Below are positions 26,238 through 33,758 of a stretch of 64,000 nucleotides of DNA, one piece after another. Positions within the stretch are counted from its first letter, which is position 1, and the number at the start of each line of letters is the position of its first letter. This DNA is from Clostridia bacterium (lineage in GTDB: Bacteria; Bacillota; Clostridia; Lachnospirales; Lachnospiraceae). The stretch covers positions 152,077-216,076 of the forward strand of contig CAJTAK010000004.1 in the NCBI GenBank assembly GCA_910574255.1. The letters run 5' to 3'. A model generated the notes under the pieces. The model made no database searches and was not told where the DNA came from. It saw only the letters and a program-made list of their open reading frames with translations. The position numbers were made by a program, and so were the translations under genes.

Positions 26238-26244
26238 ATAGAAA

Positions 26245-27090
26245 TCACTCCTTTAACGCCGAAGCTACTATGCCCCGCTCCAGATATTCCTGGCCAATCA
26301 AAAATACAAACACAGGCGGTATCAATGTTATGACTGATGCCACAAAGGAATAGCCCGCCTGGTCAAGGCTTATTTCCGGCAGATACAGGGACAGGGGCCA
26401 CAAGCTTTTGTCCTCCAGAAATGCAAGAGGCTGCTCCATCAGATTCCAGTATTCCAGAAAACCTAAGACCATAGCCGACAGGATGCCGTTGGAGGCTAAG
26501 GGAAGTCCAATCCGCCAGAAAATAGTCCATTCACCGGCTCCGTCCACCCGGGCCGCATCAATAATACTCTCGGGCAGCGCACAAAACCCCCTGTATATCA
26601 GAAACACCGGAAAAGTGGAAAAGATGGCCGGAAAGATAATGGCTCCATGGGTGTTGATGAGGTGCAGACCATCCAGAACCAGATAATTAGAGAGCATGGT
26701 TACCTGGAAAGGCATCAGCATCAATACCACATACAAGGTAAACAGTACATTTCGGAAGCGAAACCGGTACACCGCAAAGGCCCAGGCTGCCGGAACTGCC
26801 AAAAGGAGCTGGCCTGCAAGTACCAGAACTACGATTTTCATGGAATTCCAGAATACCACAAAAAACTGGGGTGTGTAGAACAGTATGCGGCCGTAGTGCT
26901 CGAAGGTGGGATACCTGGGAAAGAATTTCCATGCAATAAACTCTCCGGCTCCGGTGGTTAAGGGCGCCAGGCACTGCTCCAGCTCATAACGGCTGATGAT
27001 GGTTCCCGACAGCACCAGAACCGCCGGCATCAAAAAGAAAACAGCCAGAGAGAACAGGCAGATTTTTCTTATATTGGTTTTTATGTGCAT
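26245..27090 (-). CDS. Carbohydrate ABC transporter permease (MalG/UgpE family)
   Basis: The 281-residue product has six predicted TM helices, starting with ICLFSLAVFFLMPAVLVLSG. The cytoplasmic EAA loop reads ESIIDAARVDGAGEWTIFW, typical for CUT1 sugar importers. It is the partner of the permease at 27095-27979 (4 bases apart) and lies between that gene and the adaptor gene. GGAGGC precedes the ATG. The operon encodes no ATPase; CUT1 importers commonly share a general MsmK-type ATPase encoded elsewhere. Confidence 0.92.
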   Translation of the reverse strand: MHIKTNIRKICLFSLAVFFLMPAVLVLSGTIISRYELEQCLAPLTTGAGEFIAWKFFPRYPTFEHYGRILFYTPQFFVVFWNSMKIVVLVLAGQLLLAVPAAWAFAVYRFRFRNVLFTLYVVLMLMPFQVTMLSNYLVLDGLHLINTHGAIIFPAIFSTFPVFLIYRGFCALPESIIDAARVDGAGEWTIFWRIGLPLASNGILSAMVLGFLEYWNLMEQPLAFLEDKSLWPLSLYLPEISLDQAGYSFVASVITLIPPVFVFLIGQEYLERGIVASALKE

Positions 27091-27094
27091 TTGC

Positions 27095-27979
27095 TTATGC
27101 CTCCTTTCCGTCTTGATCCCAGAATTTCTGCAGCAGTAGAATGAATAGAAACAGCACCGTTCCCACGCAGACTGCGGCGGCAGCCATTTTGTCCAGCTCC
27201 AGGTTTACAAACCAGTTGTTGAAGAGGTGCTGTAGCAGGTACATGCTCTCATGGGGATAGGAGCCCGCTACCAGATATGCCTCACGAAATACCTTAAAAG
27301 AATTCAGGAAGGACAGTACAGTAATGGTGTAGAGGGTACCCTTCAGATTTGGAAATACTACCCGCCAGAAGCATTGCCGCTCATTTGCCCCGTCCACCCG
27401 TGCCGCATCCAGAATATCGGCGGGAATGGAGAAGATTCCGGCCAGCCAGAGCACAATGGTATAGCCGAGATTTTTCCACACATAACTGAATACCAGTACC
27501 CAGAAAGCCGCTTTTGTGCTCATGTAATCTACAGGGCCGCTCTCCGGTATCAGATGGAGACTGTTTAACAGCAGGTTCAAAAATCCCTGCCCGGAAAATA
27601 CCATCCGCCAGACCAGCACGATTGCCGCTGCCGGCATAGCCATGGGAAACAGGAAGCAGGATTTTAAAAACTGTATTTTTTGAAGCCTGCTTAGCTGTAC
27701 GGCCAGGAACAGTCCCAGACCGATGAGAATCGGGAGGCAGACAGCCGTAAAGCGCAGGGTGTTTTTTACTGCCAGAAGAAATGCCTGGTTTTTAAATATA
27801 AGCTGATAATTGTGAATGCCTACCCATTCCTGGGTCACGACGGTCAGAAACGACCGCCGGACCACGTCCAGAAACGGCAGGCATACAAAGATCAGAACTC
27901 CAATTCCGCTTGGAAGCAGAAACCATATCCAGGCATTTTTGCTTCCGAAAAGCCCTTGCCTTTTCTTCGTTTTTGCCAC
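27095..27979 (-). CDS. Carbohydrate ABC transporter permease (MalF/UgpA family)
   Basis: The 294-residue protein has six TM helices (first IWFLLPSGIGVLIFVCLPFL) and the EAA loop ADILDAARVDGANERQCFW, placing it in the CUT1 MalF-like group. The start is a GTG at 27979 that directly abuts GGAG, so spacing is unusually short. No in-frame alternative exists because a stop lies three codons upstream. This may mean low or coupled translation. The structured repeat at 27997-28108 lies between it and the upstream solute-binding gene. Confidence 0.9.
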   Translation of the reverse strand: MAKTKKRQGLFGSKNAWIWFLLPSGIGVLIFVCLPFLDVVRRSFLTVVTQEWVGIHNYQLIFKNQAFLLAVKNTLRFTAVCLPILIGLGLFLAVQLSRLQKIQFLKSCFLFPMAMPAAAIVLVWRMVFSGQGFLNLLLNSLHLIPESGPVDYMSTKAAFWVLVFSYVWKNLGYTIVLWLAGIFSIPADILDAARVDGANERQCFWRVVFPNLKGTLYTITVLSFLNSFKVFREAYLVAGSYPHESMYLLQHLFNNWFVNLELDKMAAAAVCVGTVLFLFILLLQKFWDQDGKEA

Positions 27980-27996
27980 CTCCTCTTACTGATTCC

Positions 27997-28108
27997 AGTT
28001 CCGTAAGAGCCTTTCAGTACACCTCTTTCTAAATCAATTTCCAGCCACAAATGCATGTGTCTGTAAATCGATTTGTGCACTGGCAGGCTCTTACTGATTC
28101 CAGTTCCG
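27997..28108. repeat. Dispersed structured repeat, copy at 28 kb
   Basis: GTAAGAGCC (28003-28011) pairs perfectly with GGCTCTTAC (28086-28094), followed inward by CAGT/ACTG and CAC/GTG pairs. The loop carries the core CCAGCCACAAATGCATGTGT, nearly identical to the copies at 50.7 kb, although the stem sequence is unrelated. The motif AGTTCCG begins the unit (27997-28003) and recurs at 28102-28108. A 22-bp direct repeat (27983-28004 and 28088-28109) frames it. Confidence 0.75.
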
Positions 28109-28113
28109 TCTTT

Positions 28114-30465
28114 TTACTCTGCCAGATAAATGGCTGCCTTTTTCACAATTTCTTTCACCGCATCTTCCACGCTGATACTTCCGCTCAGTGCCTTGGAGCC
28201 TATCTCCTGAACAGTCTGCTCGATGATGGAATCGCTGCGGTTGGCTGTATCTGCAGCATCTACAATATCATGGATGCGCTGAAAATGCTCATCTGTCACC
28301 CACAGGATTTCCAGACTAAGGGATTTCCCGTTTTCGCTGCTGCTTCCTATGGAAAAGCTGCTGTTCGCCTTGCCCTCGTTGGGGTTGATTTTCTGCTTCT
28401 CGAAGGATGCCATATTCATAGGCATTCCTCCCGGCAAATCCAAATCCTGCAGTTCCTGGTCAAAAAGGAAACGGAAAAAGTCAAGAGCCAGTTCATTTTC
28501 TATGGAATTGGCATAGATTCCAACGCAGGTATCGGGTACAAAGCTGTTCGGCACCTGTCCAGGATAGGGGGCATAGTCTATGTTGCTTTCCTGGTCCGTC
28601 AGCGTAGCTACCACATTAAAGTCCGCATTCATTCCCTTGGATGTTCCGATTCCCAGATAAGCATCCTCCATAGCGATATCTACGGAAACGGAGAATGCGC
28701 TTGCACTAAAATCTTCCCATACAAGGCCGTCCACCTGACCCCACAGATTGATTATGCGCTCCTGCATTTCTTTCAGTTCTGCCTGATCCCAGCCTGCGAT
28801 TTCCGCCTCGTAGATCCGTTTTGCCTGTGTAAGGAATTCCGTAAGCTTTGCCTCATCAATGCTTCCATCCTCACGCAGCCATGCGCCGGAGCAGGACAGT
28901 CCCAGGGTATACAACACCTGTTCCTCTGTAATCTGCCGTGTGATGGCGCCCTGGGGATGCTCCTGTCTCAGCCTTTCCACGGCATCTGCCACGGAAGCAA
29001 GATCGGTAATTCCCTTTACCGTGTCCGGATCTCCCACAACCAACGGCAGCCGGAAACGTACAGGCAGGGAATATAGCTTTCCGCCCTCACGAAATGCGTC
29101 TACCAGATTGGGAAACAGGGCATTTTCTCCGGTCAGACCCTTTTCCAGCTCTGTCAAATCCGCAAGTATGCCTTTTTCCTTATAGGACTGTTCCGGAAGT
29201 CCGTTCAGCACTATGAGATCGGGGCCGCTTCCTGACATGATCTTCGTATTCAGATTTTTGATGGCATCCTCACGAACTACACCGTCATCGCCGGTCATTC
29301 CCACCTCATAGCGGATATAAACACCCGGATTCTTTTTCTGATACAGGCTTACGGCCTGCCGGATGGTGTATTCGTCCTCAAGGCTATAGATGGTAAGCTG
29401 TTCCTCCGGTACTGACGGCACGCTAGCATCGTAGACATAGTGACAAAGTTTGGGACCGTTATATAAAATGATAAATTCGTCTTCGGGCAGGGCAATCATT
29501 CCCTGCAAGTACATCTGCGGATCTCCCAGAGAATTCATACTCCCGTCCGCTATCTGCTCCACAACAGTTCCTCCCGCCACATGACGGTAAAGTCCTTTCT
29601 CCAGAGCCAGGTAGATTACATCCTCTTCCCCGGAAGCCATCACCACACTATGGCTGCCGGAGTTGCTGCCAACCTCCCCGCCTACTTCCTCGGAAATGAA
29701 GCTTTGAATCACCTCATCCTTATCGGCCAGGGTCTTTGCCTCCAAATCGTAGAGCTCTACGGTTCTGGTCGTAAGGATTACCATATATTTTTCGGTAAAG
29801 CAGACATAATCTGTCATTCCGTCTGCCTTGCAAATCTCCTGTACGGAACCGTCTTCCCGGTTGATCTCATATACGCTTCCCCCCATGCTGAAGCCGTAAA
29901 GACTGCTGTCTTTTCCAAAGGAAAGCACATTCAGGTTATCCCCATCATCCGTATACTGAATCGGTTTCTGTGTTCCTTCCGAATCTACATAGATATATTT
30001 AGGATGGTAGCCTTCCTTTTCATCTTCCGGCGCATCCACTCCCCCGGCATAAATAGCGGCCGCTGACCCGTCCGGCGCCAGTGCAAGATTGGAGATATAA
30101 GCCTCCTTAGCGGACAATTCCGTCAGCCAGGAAGCGGACCTTGCCTCCCAGGTCTCACCCTTATCTGCGGACACATACAGTCCCACGCTTTCATTCAGCA
30201 GGGCGATTTCTCCGCTCTCTAAGAGCTGTACGGCCGATGCCCCCCAGGAATCGGCATACTCAAATTCCTCCGGAAGCTCGATCTGGTATTCCAGATAACG
30301 ACCCATGCTCTGTTCTTTGTCTCCCTCTTCCCCGGCTTCGCCCGAACCGGATGGCGGGGATGTGGTCTCGGGCGTGGTACCGCCCCCTTTGCCGCATCCG
30401 CCGGCAAATACCAGCAGCATCAGCATAAGCCATGCTGTTATTTGTCTGAATCCTTTCTTTTTCAT
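28114..30465 (-). CDS. Lipoprotein: beta-propeller fused to ABC extracellular solute-binding protein
   Basis: The 783-residue lipoprotein has a signal with lipobox FAGGC (Cys24). Residues about 55-355 form propeller-like repeats (GLYVSADKGETWEARSASW, ALAPDGSAAAIYAGG, VYLALEKGLYR-type strands). Residues about 365-783 match a family 1 solute-binding protein (YSLEDEYTIRQAVSLYQKKN, IMSGSGPDLIVLNGLPEQ, SLPVRFRLPLVVG, GIYANSIENELALDFFRFLF). Typical sugar-binding lipoproteins are about 430 residues, so the propeller is an added domain. The only clear GGAG (30478 side) is 15 bases from the ATG and better placed for an out-of-frame ATG, so start efficiency is uncertain. The ligand is unknown. Confidence 0.88.
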   Translation of the reverse strand: MKKKGFRQITAWLMLMLLVFAGGCGKGGGTTPETTSPPSGSGEAGEEGDKEQSMGRYLEYQIELPEEFEYADSWGASAVQLLESGEIALLNESVGLYVSADKGETWEARSASWLTELSAKEAYISNLALAPDGSAAAIYAGGVDAPEDEKEGYHPKYIYVDSEGTQKPIQYTDDGDNLNVLSFGKDSSLYGFSMGGSVYEINREDGSVQEICKADGMTDYVCFTEKYMVILTTRTVELYDLEAKTLADKDEVIQSFISEEVGGEVGSNSGSHSVVMASGEEDVIYLALEKGLYRHVAGGTVVEQIADGSMNSLGDPQMYLQGMIALPEDEFIILYNGPKLCHYVYDASVPSVPEEQLTIYSLEDEYTIRQAVSLYQKKNPGVYIRYEVGMTGDDGVVREDAIKNLNTKIMSGSGPDLIVLNGLPEQSYKEKGILADLTELEKGLTGENALFPNLVDAFREGGKLYSLPVRFRLPLVVGDPDTVKGITDLASVADAVERLRQEHPQGAITRQITEEQVLYTLGLSCSGAWLREDGSIDEAKLTEFLTQAKRIYEAEIAGWDQAELKEMQERIINLWGQVDGLVWEDFSASAFSVSVDIAMEDAYLGIGTSKGMNADFNVVATLTDQESNIDYAPYPGQVPNSFVPDTCVGIYANSIENELALDFFRFLFDQELQDLDLPGGMPMNMASFEKQKINPNEGKANSSFSIGSSSENGKSLSLEILWVTDEHFQRIHDIVDAADTANRSDSIIEQTVQEIGSKALSGSISVEDAVKEIVKKAAIYLAE

Positions 30466-30523
30466 GTTTTGTATCCATTTCTCCTTTCTGCTTTCATTCG
30501 ATTAAGATGAACTATACCTTGCT

Positions 30524-31108
30524 TTACAGAATCACATCCACAATCTGAACCTCAGATGCCCGGTATGCATCGCCCTCATAGCTTCCTTTGAGATTTACCT
30601 GCATGCCCTTTTCCAGCTTTTCGAAAGAGCTTTCCGAATCCTCATAGCTGGCTCCACCGTCCCGGATGGTCCGTTTATAAATGCGGGTATTTTCATCGCA
30701 GAGCACTGTGAGCGTATCTAATTCCGTTCCGGCCTCATCTTCAACACCTTCTGCCGGGGAAGCCAGAATCTCGCTTCCATCCTCCCCTGTCTCTTGGTAG
30801 AACTCTTTGATGGTAAACTGTCCGTCGCCTAATGTTGTGATTTCTCCGATAGGTCCTTCATTTTTCTGCGCATTTGCATTTTCAGCTTTTTTATCCGCGT
30901 CTTCTCCCTGATTCGGAGCATTTTCCGTGGGTGACTGAGATGTTTCCGGTGACTCCTTTTCTTCCGGCTCCAAAGCATCCGGCTGTCCTTCTTCCTGAAC
31001 AGGCGTTTCGTCCTTTGGGTCATCACTTCCTCCGCACCCTAAGAGCGCTAAGCTCATTATGCCTGCAAGGGCAAACATTCTCATTTGTTTCCATAGATTC
31101 TTTTTCAT
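30524..31108 (-). CDS. Small lipoprotein with acidic linker and OB-like domain
   Basis: The 194-residue lipoprotein has a signal ending in the lipobox LLGC (Cys25), an acidic, low-complexity linker from about residue 28 to 85, and a C-terminal domain of about 105 residues (GEITTLGDGQFTIKEFYQET, ...KGMQVNLKGSYEGDAYRASE) that looks like a small beta-barrel of the OB or DUF5666-like kind. I do not recognise a precise family. GAGGAG precedes the ATG. It is 58 bases upstream of the propeller-binding-protein gene on the same strand, so it probably starts this five-gene operon. Confidence 0.75.
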   Translation of the reverse strand: MKKNLWKQMRMFALAGIMSLALLGCGGSDDPKDETPVQEEGQPDALEPEEKESPETSQSPTENAPNQGEDADKKAENANAQKNEGPIGEITTLGDGQFTIKEFYQETGEDGSEILASPAEGVEDEAGTELDTLTVLCDENTRIYKRTIRDGGASYEDSESSFEKLEKGMQVNLKGSYEGDAYRASEVQIVDVIL

Positions 31109-31183
31109 AGGTTTCTCCTCGTCTTTCTTTTGTATTGTGATTGTATGATAACAAGGGAGTCTCTATTTTTTCTCTAAAATTTT

Positions 31184-31363
31184 CAAGAAAAATATTTCCG
31201 TGATATCGGAGTAATTATAAATTCACCTGATTATGTTGGCGTGAATCCAAAGGATTCCTCCATTCTTTTTGTAAAGTTGTATGAAGTAAATAGAGAATAT
31301 GTTCGGACAGCAGTCCGAATTAATTCCGGCAATCGATGCTATGCCAAAAATTGCATTTATTAA
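31184..31363 (+). pseudogene. Remnant of a PBECR-like (phage/ICE-associated nuclease) domain
   Basis: An in-frame stretch without a start codon encodes INSPDYVGVNPKDSSILFVK, then VRTAVRINSG, ending at a TAA; after it the same frame continues with LVMLRDTLKRAL. This pattern resembles the phage-barnase/EndoU/colicin/RelE-like nuclease (PBECR) domains found at the ends of phage MuF-type proteins. It is short, lacks the rest of any gene and has internal stops. The assignment is from pattern memory and tentative. Confidence 0.4.
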
Positions 31364-31411
31364 GCACTTGTAATGCTGAGAGATACCTTGAAAAGGGCAC
31401 TTTAAAAAAAC

Positions 31412-31439
31412 TTGACATAAATTCTGATTAATGTATAAT
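31412..31439 (+). promoter_or_regulatory. Consensus sigma-A promoter for the candidate small RNA
   Basis: TTGACA (31412-31417) and TATAAT (31434-31439), both perfect consensus hexamers, are separated by 16 bases. No protein-coding start with a ribosome binding site follows; instead a structured segment ending in an intrinsic terminator follows within 150 bases. Confidence 0.75.
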
Positions 31440-31445
31440 AAAATT

Positions 31446-31590
31446 ATAAATGCATAGAATGTTACTGAATGGAATCTGAGGACGGAACAGGCGGCCGTCG
31501 CCCATGGTTAGGAGATGTGGATTGTCACCCACCTATTTCATTCAAATACATTAGGCAGGCAACAATTTTTGTTACCTGCCTTTTTGATAA
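31446..31590 (+). ncRNA. Candidate small RNA of ~140 nt
   Basis: Expected transcription from the promoter at 31412-31439 would start near 31446 and end at the terminator at 31552-31585. Inside, GAATGGAAT (about 31468-31476) can pair with ATTTCATTC (31535-31543), enclosing smaller hairpins such as GGCG GCCGT CGCC and a GTGG/CCAC stem. I do not recognise it as a known family. Its 3' third is antisense to the end of the small ORF 31538-31666, so it could also act as an antisense RNA. The evidence is structural only. Confidence 0.5.
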
Positions 31591-31666
31591 ATTCTAATGC
31601 AAAATTTTGTTCGCTTTCCGGTAAAATTTCCATAAGATCAACAGCCTCTTTTGTCAACGCACTCAT
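31538..31666 (-). CDS. Small ORF, 42 aa, possible antitoxin-like or truncated protein
   Basis: The ATG at 31666 has AAGGAG seven bases upstream and opens a 42-codon frame starting MSALTKEAVDLMEILPESEQ. The pattern resembles the N-termini of short Firmicutes proteins that often precede toxin genes, but no toxin gene follows, and the end (KNCCLPNVFE) runs through the small-RNA terminator region. It could be a truncated remnant. A 12-bp palindrome TGATAATTATCA at 31729-31740 lies upstream and could be an operator. Confidence 0.45.
   Translation of the reverse strand: MSALTKEAVDLMEILPESEQNFALEFIKKAGNKNCCLPNVFE
31552..31585 (+). terminator. Intrinsic terminator of the candidate small RNA
   Basis: GGCAGGCAACAAT pairs with TTTGTTACCTGCC, followed by TTTTT on the plus strand. 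Confidence 0.8.
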
Positions 31667-31847
31667 AAGTCCACTCCTTCCTATTACATTATTTATAGAT
31701 ATCTCCTCGCTTTGCTTTTGTTATTTTTTGATAATTATCATCATATCGCTCTAAATGTATAACTTTTTATTTCATTAAAATCATACCATGTCATGAAAAA
31801 TATCTTCAGAAAATTTCATAGAAATTAGAGATATATTTAATAACGAA

Positions 31848-32543
31848 TTGAGCATTTTAAAATTTATATGCCAGAATCAGCTCCGGAGAACTAAAGTCCG
31901 GCTTACTCCCATGCTTCCCACCGAACGTGCATTGGCGGAAAGCATGGGAGTAAGCCGGACCGTGATCCGGGAAGCCATTCGCATTATGGTTGATAACAAC
32001 GTGTTAGAGCTGCAGGATGGCTTAAGTTATGTGCGGCAGCTTTCTTTTGATGAAATTGTAAATAATATTTCAAAGACCGTGAATCCAGATGAAATTTCCA
32101 TGATTGAGATTATGGAAGTCCGATCTGTTCTGGAAAATTATATTGTCAAAAAGGCTGTGGAGCATATTACAGAGGAACAAATCAACGAACTTCAGGACTG
32201 AATTGATAAGATGGCAGCGTTGATGGCCGAGGGCGGCAATGGCTCCACTCTGGAAAGCGCTTTCCACAGAGGTCTTGCTGAAGCCACGGACAACAGTGCG
32301 TTAAAAAGTATCTATGTGCTCTGTGAGGATCTGCTTAACAGCACCCTCCATAAGACATGGAGGGTGGCCAAAAAAATCGGCAGACCGAACACTGCTGTTA
32401 AAGATCACCAAGCAATTCTAGACGCTGTCCGCTCCCGAAACAAAGAGCAGGCCGAAACGCTGATGCAGGCGCATATGGATTATGCATGCGAAAATCTAAA
32501 GCGGCTTTACGAATCAGAAAGCGAAACACCCGCCACAAAATAA
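31848..32543 (+). pseudogene. FadR/GntR-family regulator, broken by an in-frame stop
   Basis: Two consecutive pieces in the same frame make one GntR/FadR regulator: helix-turn-helix LPTERALAESMGVSRTVIRE, then LELQDGLSYVRQL, and the all-helical FCD domain (VRSVLENYIVKKAVEHITEE, then after a TGA at 32199-32201 STLESAFHRGLAEATDNSAL and KDHQAILDAVRSRNKEQAET). The TGA interrupts the middle of the ligand-binding domain. The DNA before the helix-turn-helix is also abnormal: the codons where a PGDKLP-type stretch would be expected are replaced by an inverted copy of the following segment (31896-31960). It is unlikely to be functional. Confidence 0.85.
31896..31960. repeat. 21-bp perfect inverted repeat inside the broken fadR-like gene
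   Basis: The segment 31896-31916 is the exact reverse complement of 31940-31960, with a 23-base spacer. The right arm encodes the conserved SMGVSRT of the helix-turn-helix. The left arm encodes VRLTPML in a place where the family has different conserved residues, so the left arm looks like the copied one. Confidence 0.9.
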
Positions 32544-32556
32544 TCCCCACTCTTCT

Positions 32557-33054
32557 TTACTCTTGCGGGACTCTCAGGATCAGTTTTAAGCCCTGTTTTT
32601 CACGAAACATCTGAAATGCCTTTTCCCACTCTTTCAGAGGAAAATGATGAGAAGCCAACGGCTCAAGCTTAACAAGCCCCTGCTGTATCAGCCTGATTCC
32701 CTTCTCCCAGTTCAAATAGCGTGAGGCCATAGAGCCACTATAATGCAGCTCTTTATAGCAAATTGTTTCAATATCAAAGGTAATCGGCTTTCCTGTCAAA
32801 CCAATCTGGCAGAACCATCCTCGCTTCTTTATCATTTCAAGCCCGGAGCGAATTCCCGCCTCCGAACCCGAACACTCTAAAACCACATCTACACCGTATC
32901 CATCCGTAAGCTCATCCACCAACTTTTTCAATTCCTCTGTCTGTACATTAATCGTGTAGTCAAGCCCCAGTGATTTTGCTGTCTGCAGACGCTTTTCATC
33001 CACATTTGTTCCTGCTGCAATAACCTTCGCACCCTCTGCCTCTACAGCCATCAA
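32557..33054 (-). pseudogene. C-terminal fragment of a zinc-type medium-chain dehydrogenase
   Basis: About 160 residues match the NAD-binding and C-terminal half of a sorbitol/threonine-dehydrogenase-like MDR enzyme: AEGAKVIAAGTNVDEKRLQT, the segment VDVVLECSGSEAGIRSGLEM, GWFCQIGLTGKPITFD, ending in KLILRVPQE. The GroES-like half with catalytic zinc ligands and most of the Rossmann glycine motif are missing. The only start is a TTG without support. The 5' side joins directly to a HipA-like remnant at about 33050, so it is a deletion junction. Confidence 0.85.
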
Positions 33055-33131
33055 TATATAGTGTTCCTATTTTTTTCCGGATTTGGACCCCTCCAATTTT
33101 CATATGCATACACTCTATCAACATTTGCCAT
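33051..33131 (-). pseudogene. HipA-like gene start, frameshifted and truncated
   Basis: Three bases after the XRE gene stop, an ATG at 33131 opens MANVDRVYAYENWRGPNPEK and then stops. With one base fewer in the T run 33070-33076 (complement A7), the frame would continue as EKIGTLYIDG, which fits the N-terminal beta domain of HipA-type kinases (…IGTLY.DG). After that the sequence switches to the dehydrogenase fragment. The toxin partner of the XRE protein thus appears lost. Confidence 0.5.
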
Positions 33132-33134
33132 CCT

Positions 33135-33452
33135 TTATTTGCTCCTCTTCGCTCTCGCCCTTGTAGGAATATTCAGTTCTTGAAGTTTTTTTCCAAATTC
33201 ATCATCCCTGGCAATCTGTTCAAAATCTTTGTCCATTCCGCCTAAAGCATGCAGCACTGCTGCATAGGTTCCAATTGCCACAGTTGGTGTTCCTTTTTCT
33301 ACAGCCCACAAGGTAGCTCGACTGATGCCGGCCCTTTCCGCAACCAATTCCATAGAAAGATTGCGGCGCAGCCGAGCCATCTTAATCTGTTCCCCCATAG
33401 TTCCTAAAGTCTTTTGTGTTTTAGGCATGATTGGTGCTGATTTTTTACTCAT
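33135..33452 (-). CDS. XRE-family HTH regulator (HipB-like antitoxin)
   Basis: The 105-residue product has a lambda-repressor-like HTH (GEQIKMARLRRNLSMELVAE, then ISRATLWAVEKGTPTVAIGT), followed by a short C-terminal tail ending in basic residues. XRE proteins directly upstream of HipA-type kinases serve as antitoxins and autorepressors; here only a broken HipA start follows. I chose the ATG at 33452 with AAGGAG upstream; the frame is open further but lies in the promoter. Regulation is well supported by a 14-bp inverted repeat flanking the promoter. Confidence 0.88.
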   Translation of the reverse strand: MSKKSAPIMPKTQKTLGTMGEQIKMARLRRNLSMELVAERAGISRATLWAVEKGTPTVAIGTYAAVLHALGGMDKDFEQIARDDEFGKKLQELNIPTRARAKRSK

Positions 33453-33465
33453 GTTTTTACTCCTT

Positions 33466-33516
33466 ATGTTTAATATAATAAACAAAAAGCAGTATATTGT
33501 CAATTATATTAAACAT
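33466..33516 (-). promoter_or_regulatory. Promoter and operator of the XRE gene
   Basis: On the minus strand TTGACA (33498-33503) and TATTAT (33475-33480) are 17 bases apart. A perfect 14-bp inverted repeat, ATGTTTAATATAAT at 33466-33479 and its complement at 33503-33516, brackets the promoter, as expected for autorepression by an XRE dimer or tetramer. Confidence 0.8.
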
Positions 33517-33758
33517 AAAAACATTATATGCATTATATCTGAATTTATTCAAATCATTTCGTTTAATAATATCCAAAAGCTTAAGTCACTGTCCGCTTGC
33601 ATCTGGCAGAAAAATTATAGCAAACCCACATGCATCTCATTGCCGAACTACCATAAACCAAAGCCGGAAATGGCGCATGGGCATCCCTGAACTTCCTTTT
33701 CCGCTATGCGGAAAAGGATCTTTTATGATAAAATGGAACAAGCAAGGAGGAGATTTTT
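33517..33758. other. Intergenic segment upstream of mnmM with a 10-bp hairpin
   Basis: No gene is seen. A perfect hairpin, CCTTTTCCGC (33695-33704) and GCGGAAAAGG (33708-33717), is followed by ATCTTTT, and may be a weak terminator or leader structure about 40 bases before mnmM. AGGAGG lies at about 33746-33751, just ahead of the mnmM start. Confidence 0.5.

Noticed and set aside
28051..29076. A 341-codon plus-strand frame
   Set aside because: It is antisense to the propeller/solute-binding gene, begins within the structured repeat, and shows no family features.
31371..31400. TPP-riboswitch-like CTGAGAGATACC followed by TTGAA
   Set aside because: The other conserved parts of the thiamine aptamer are missing, no thiamine gene follows, and the bases belong to the nuclease-like remnant frame.
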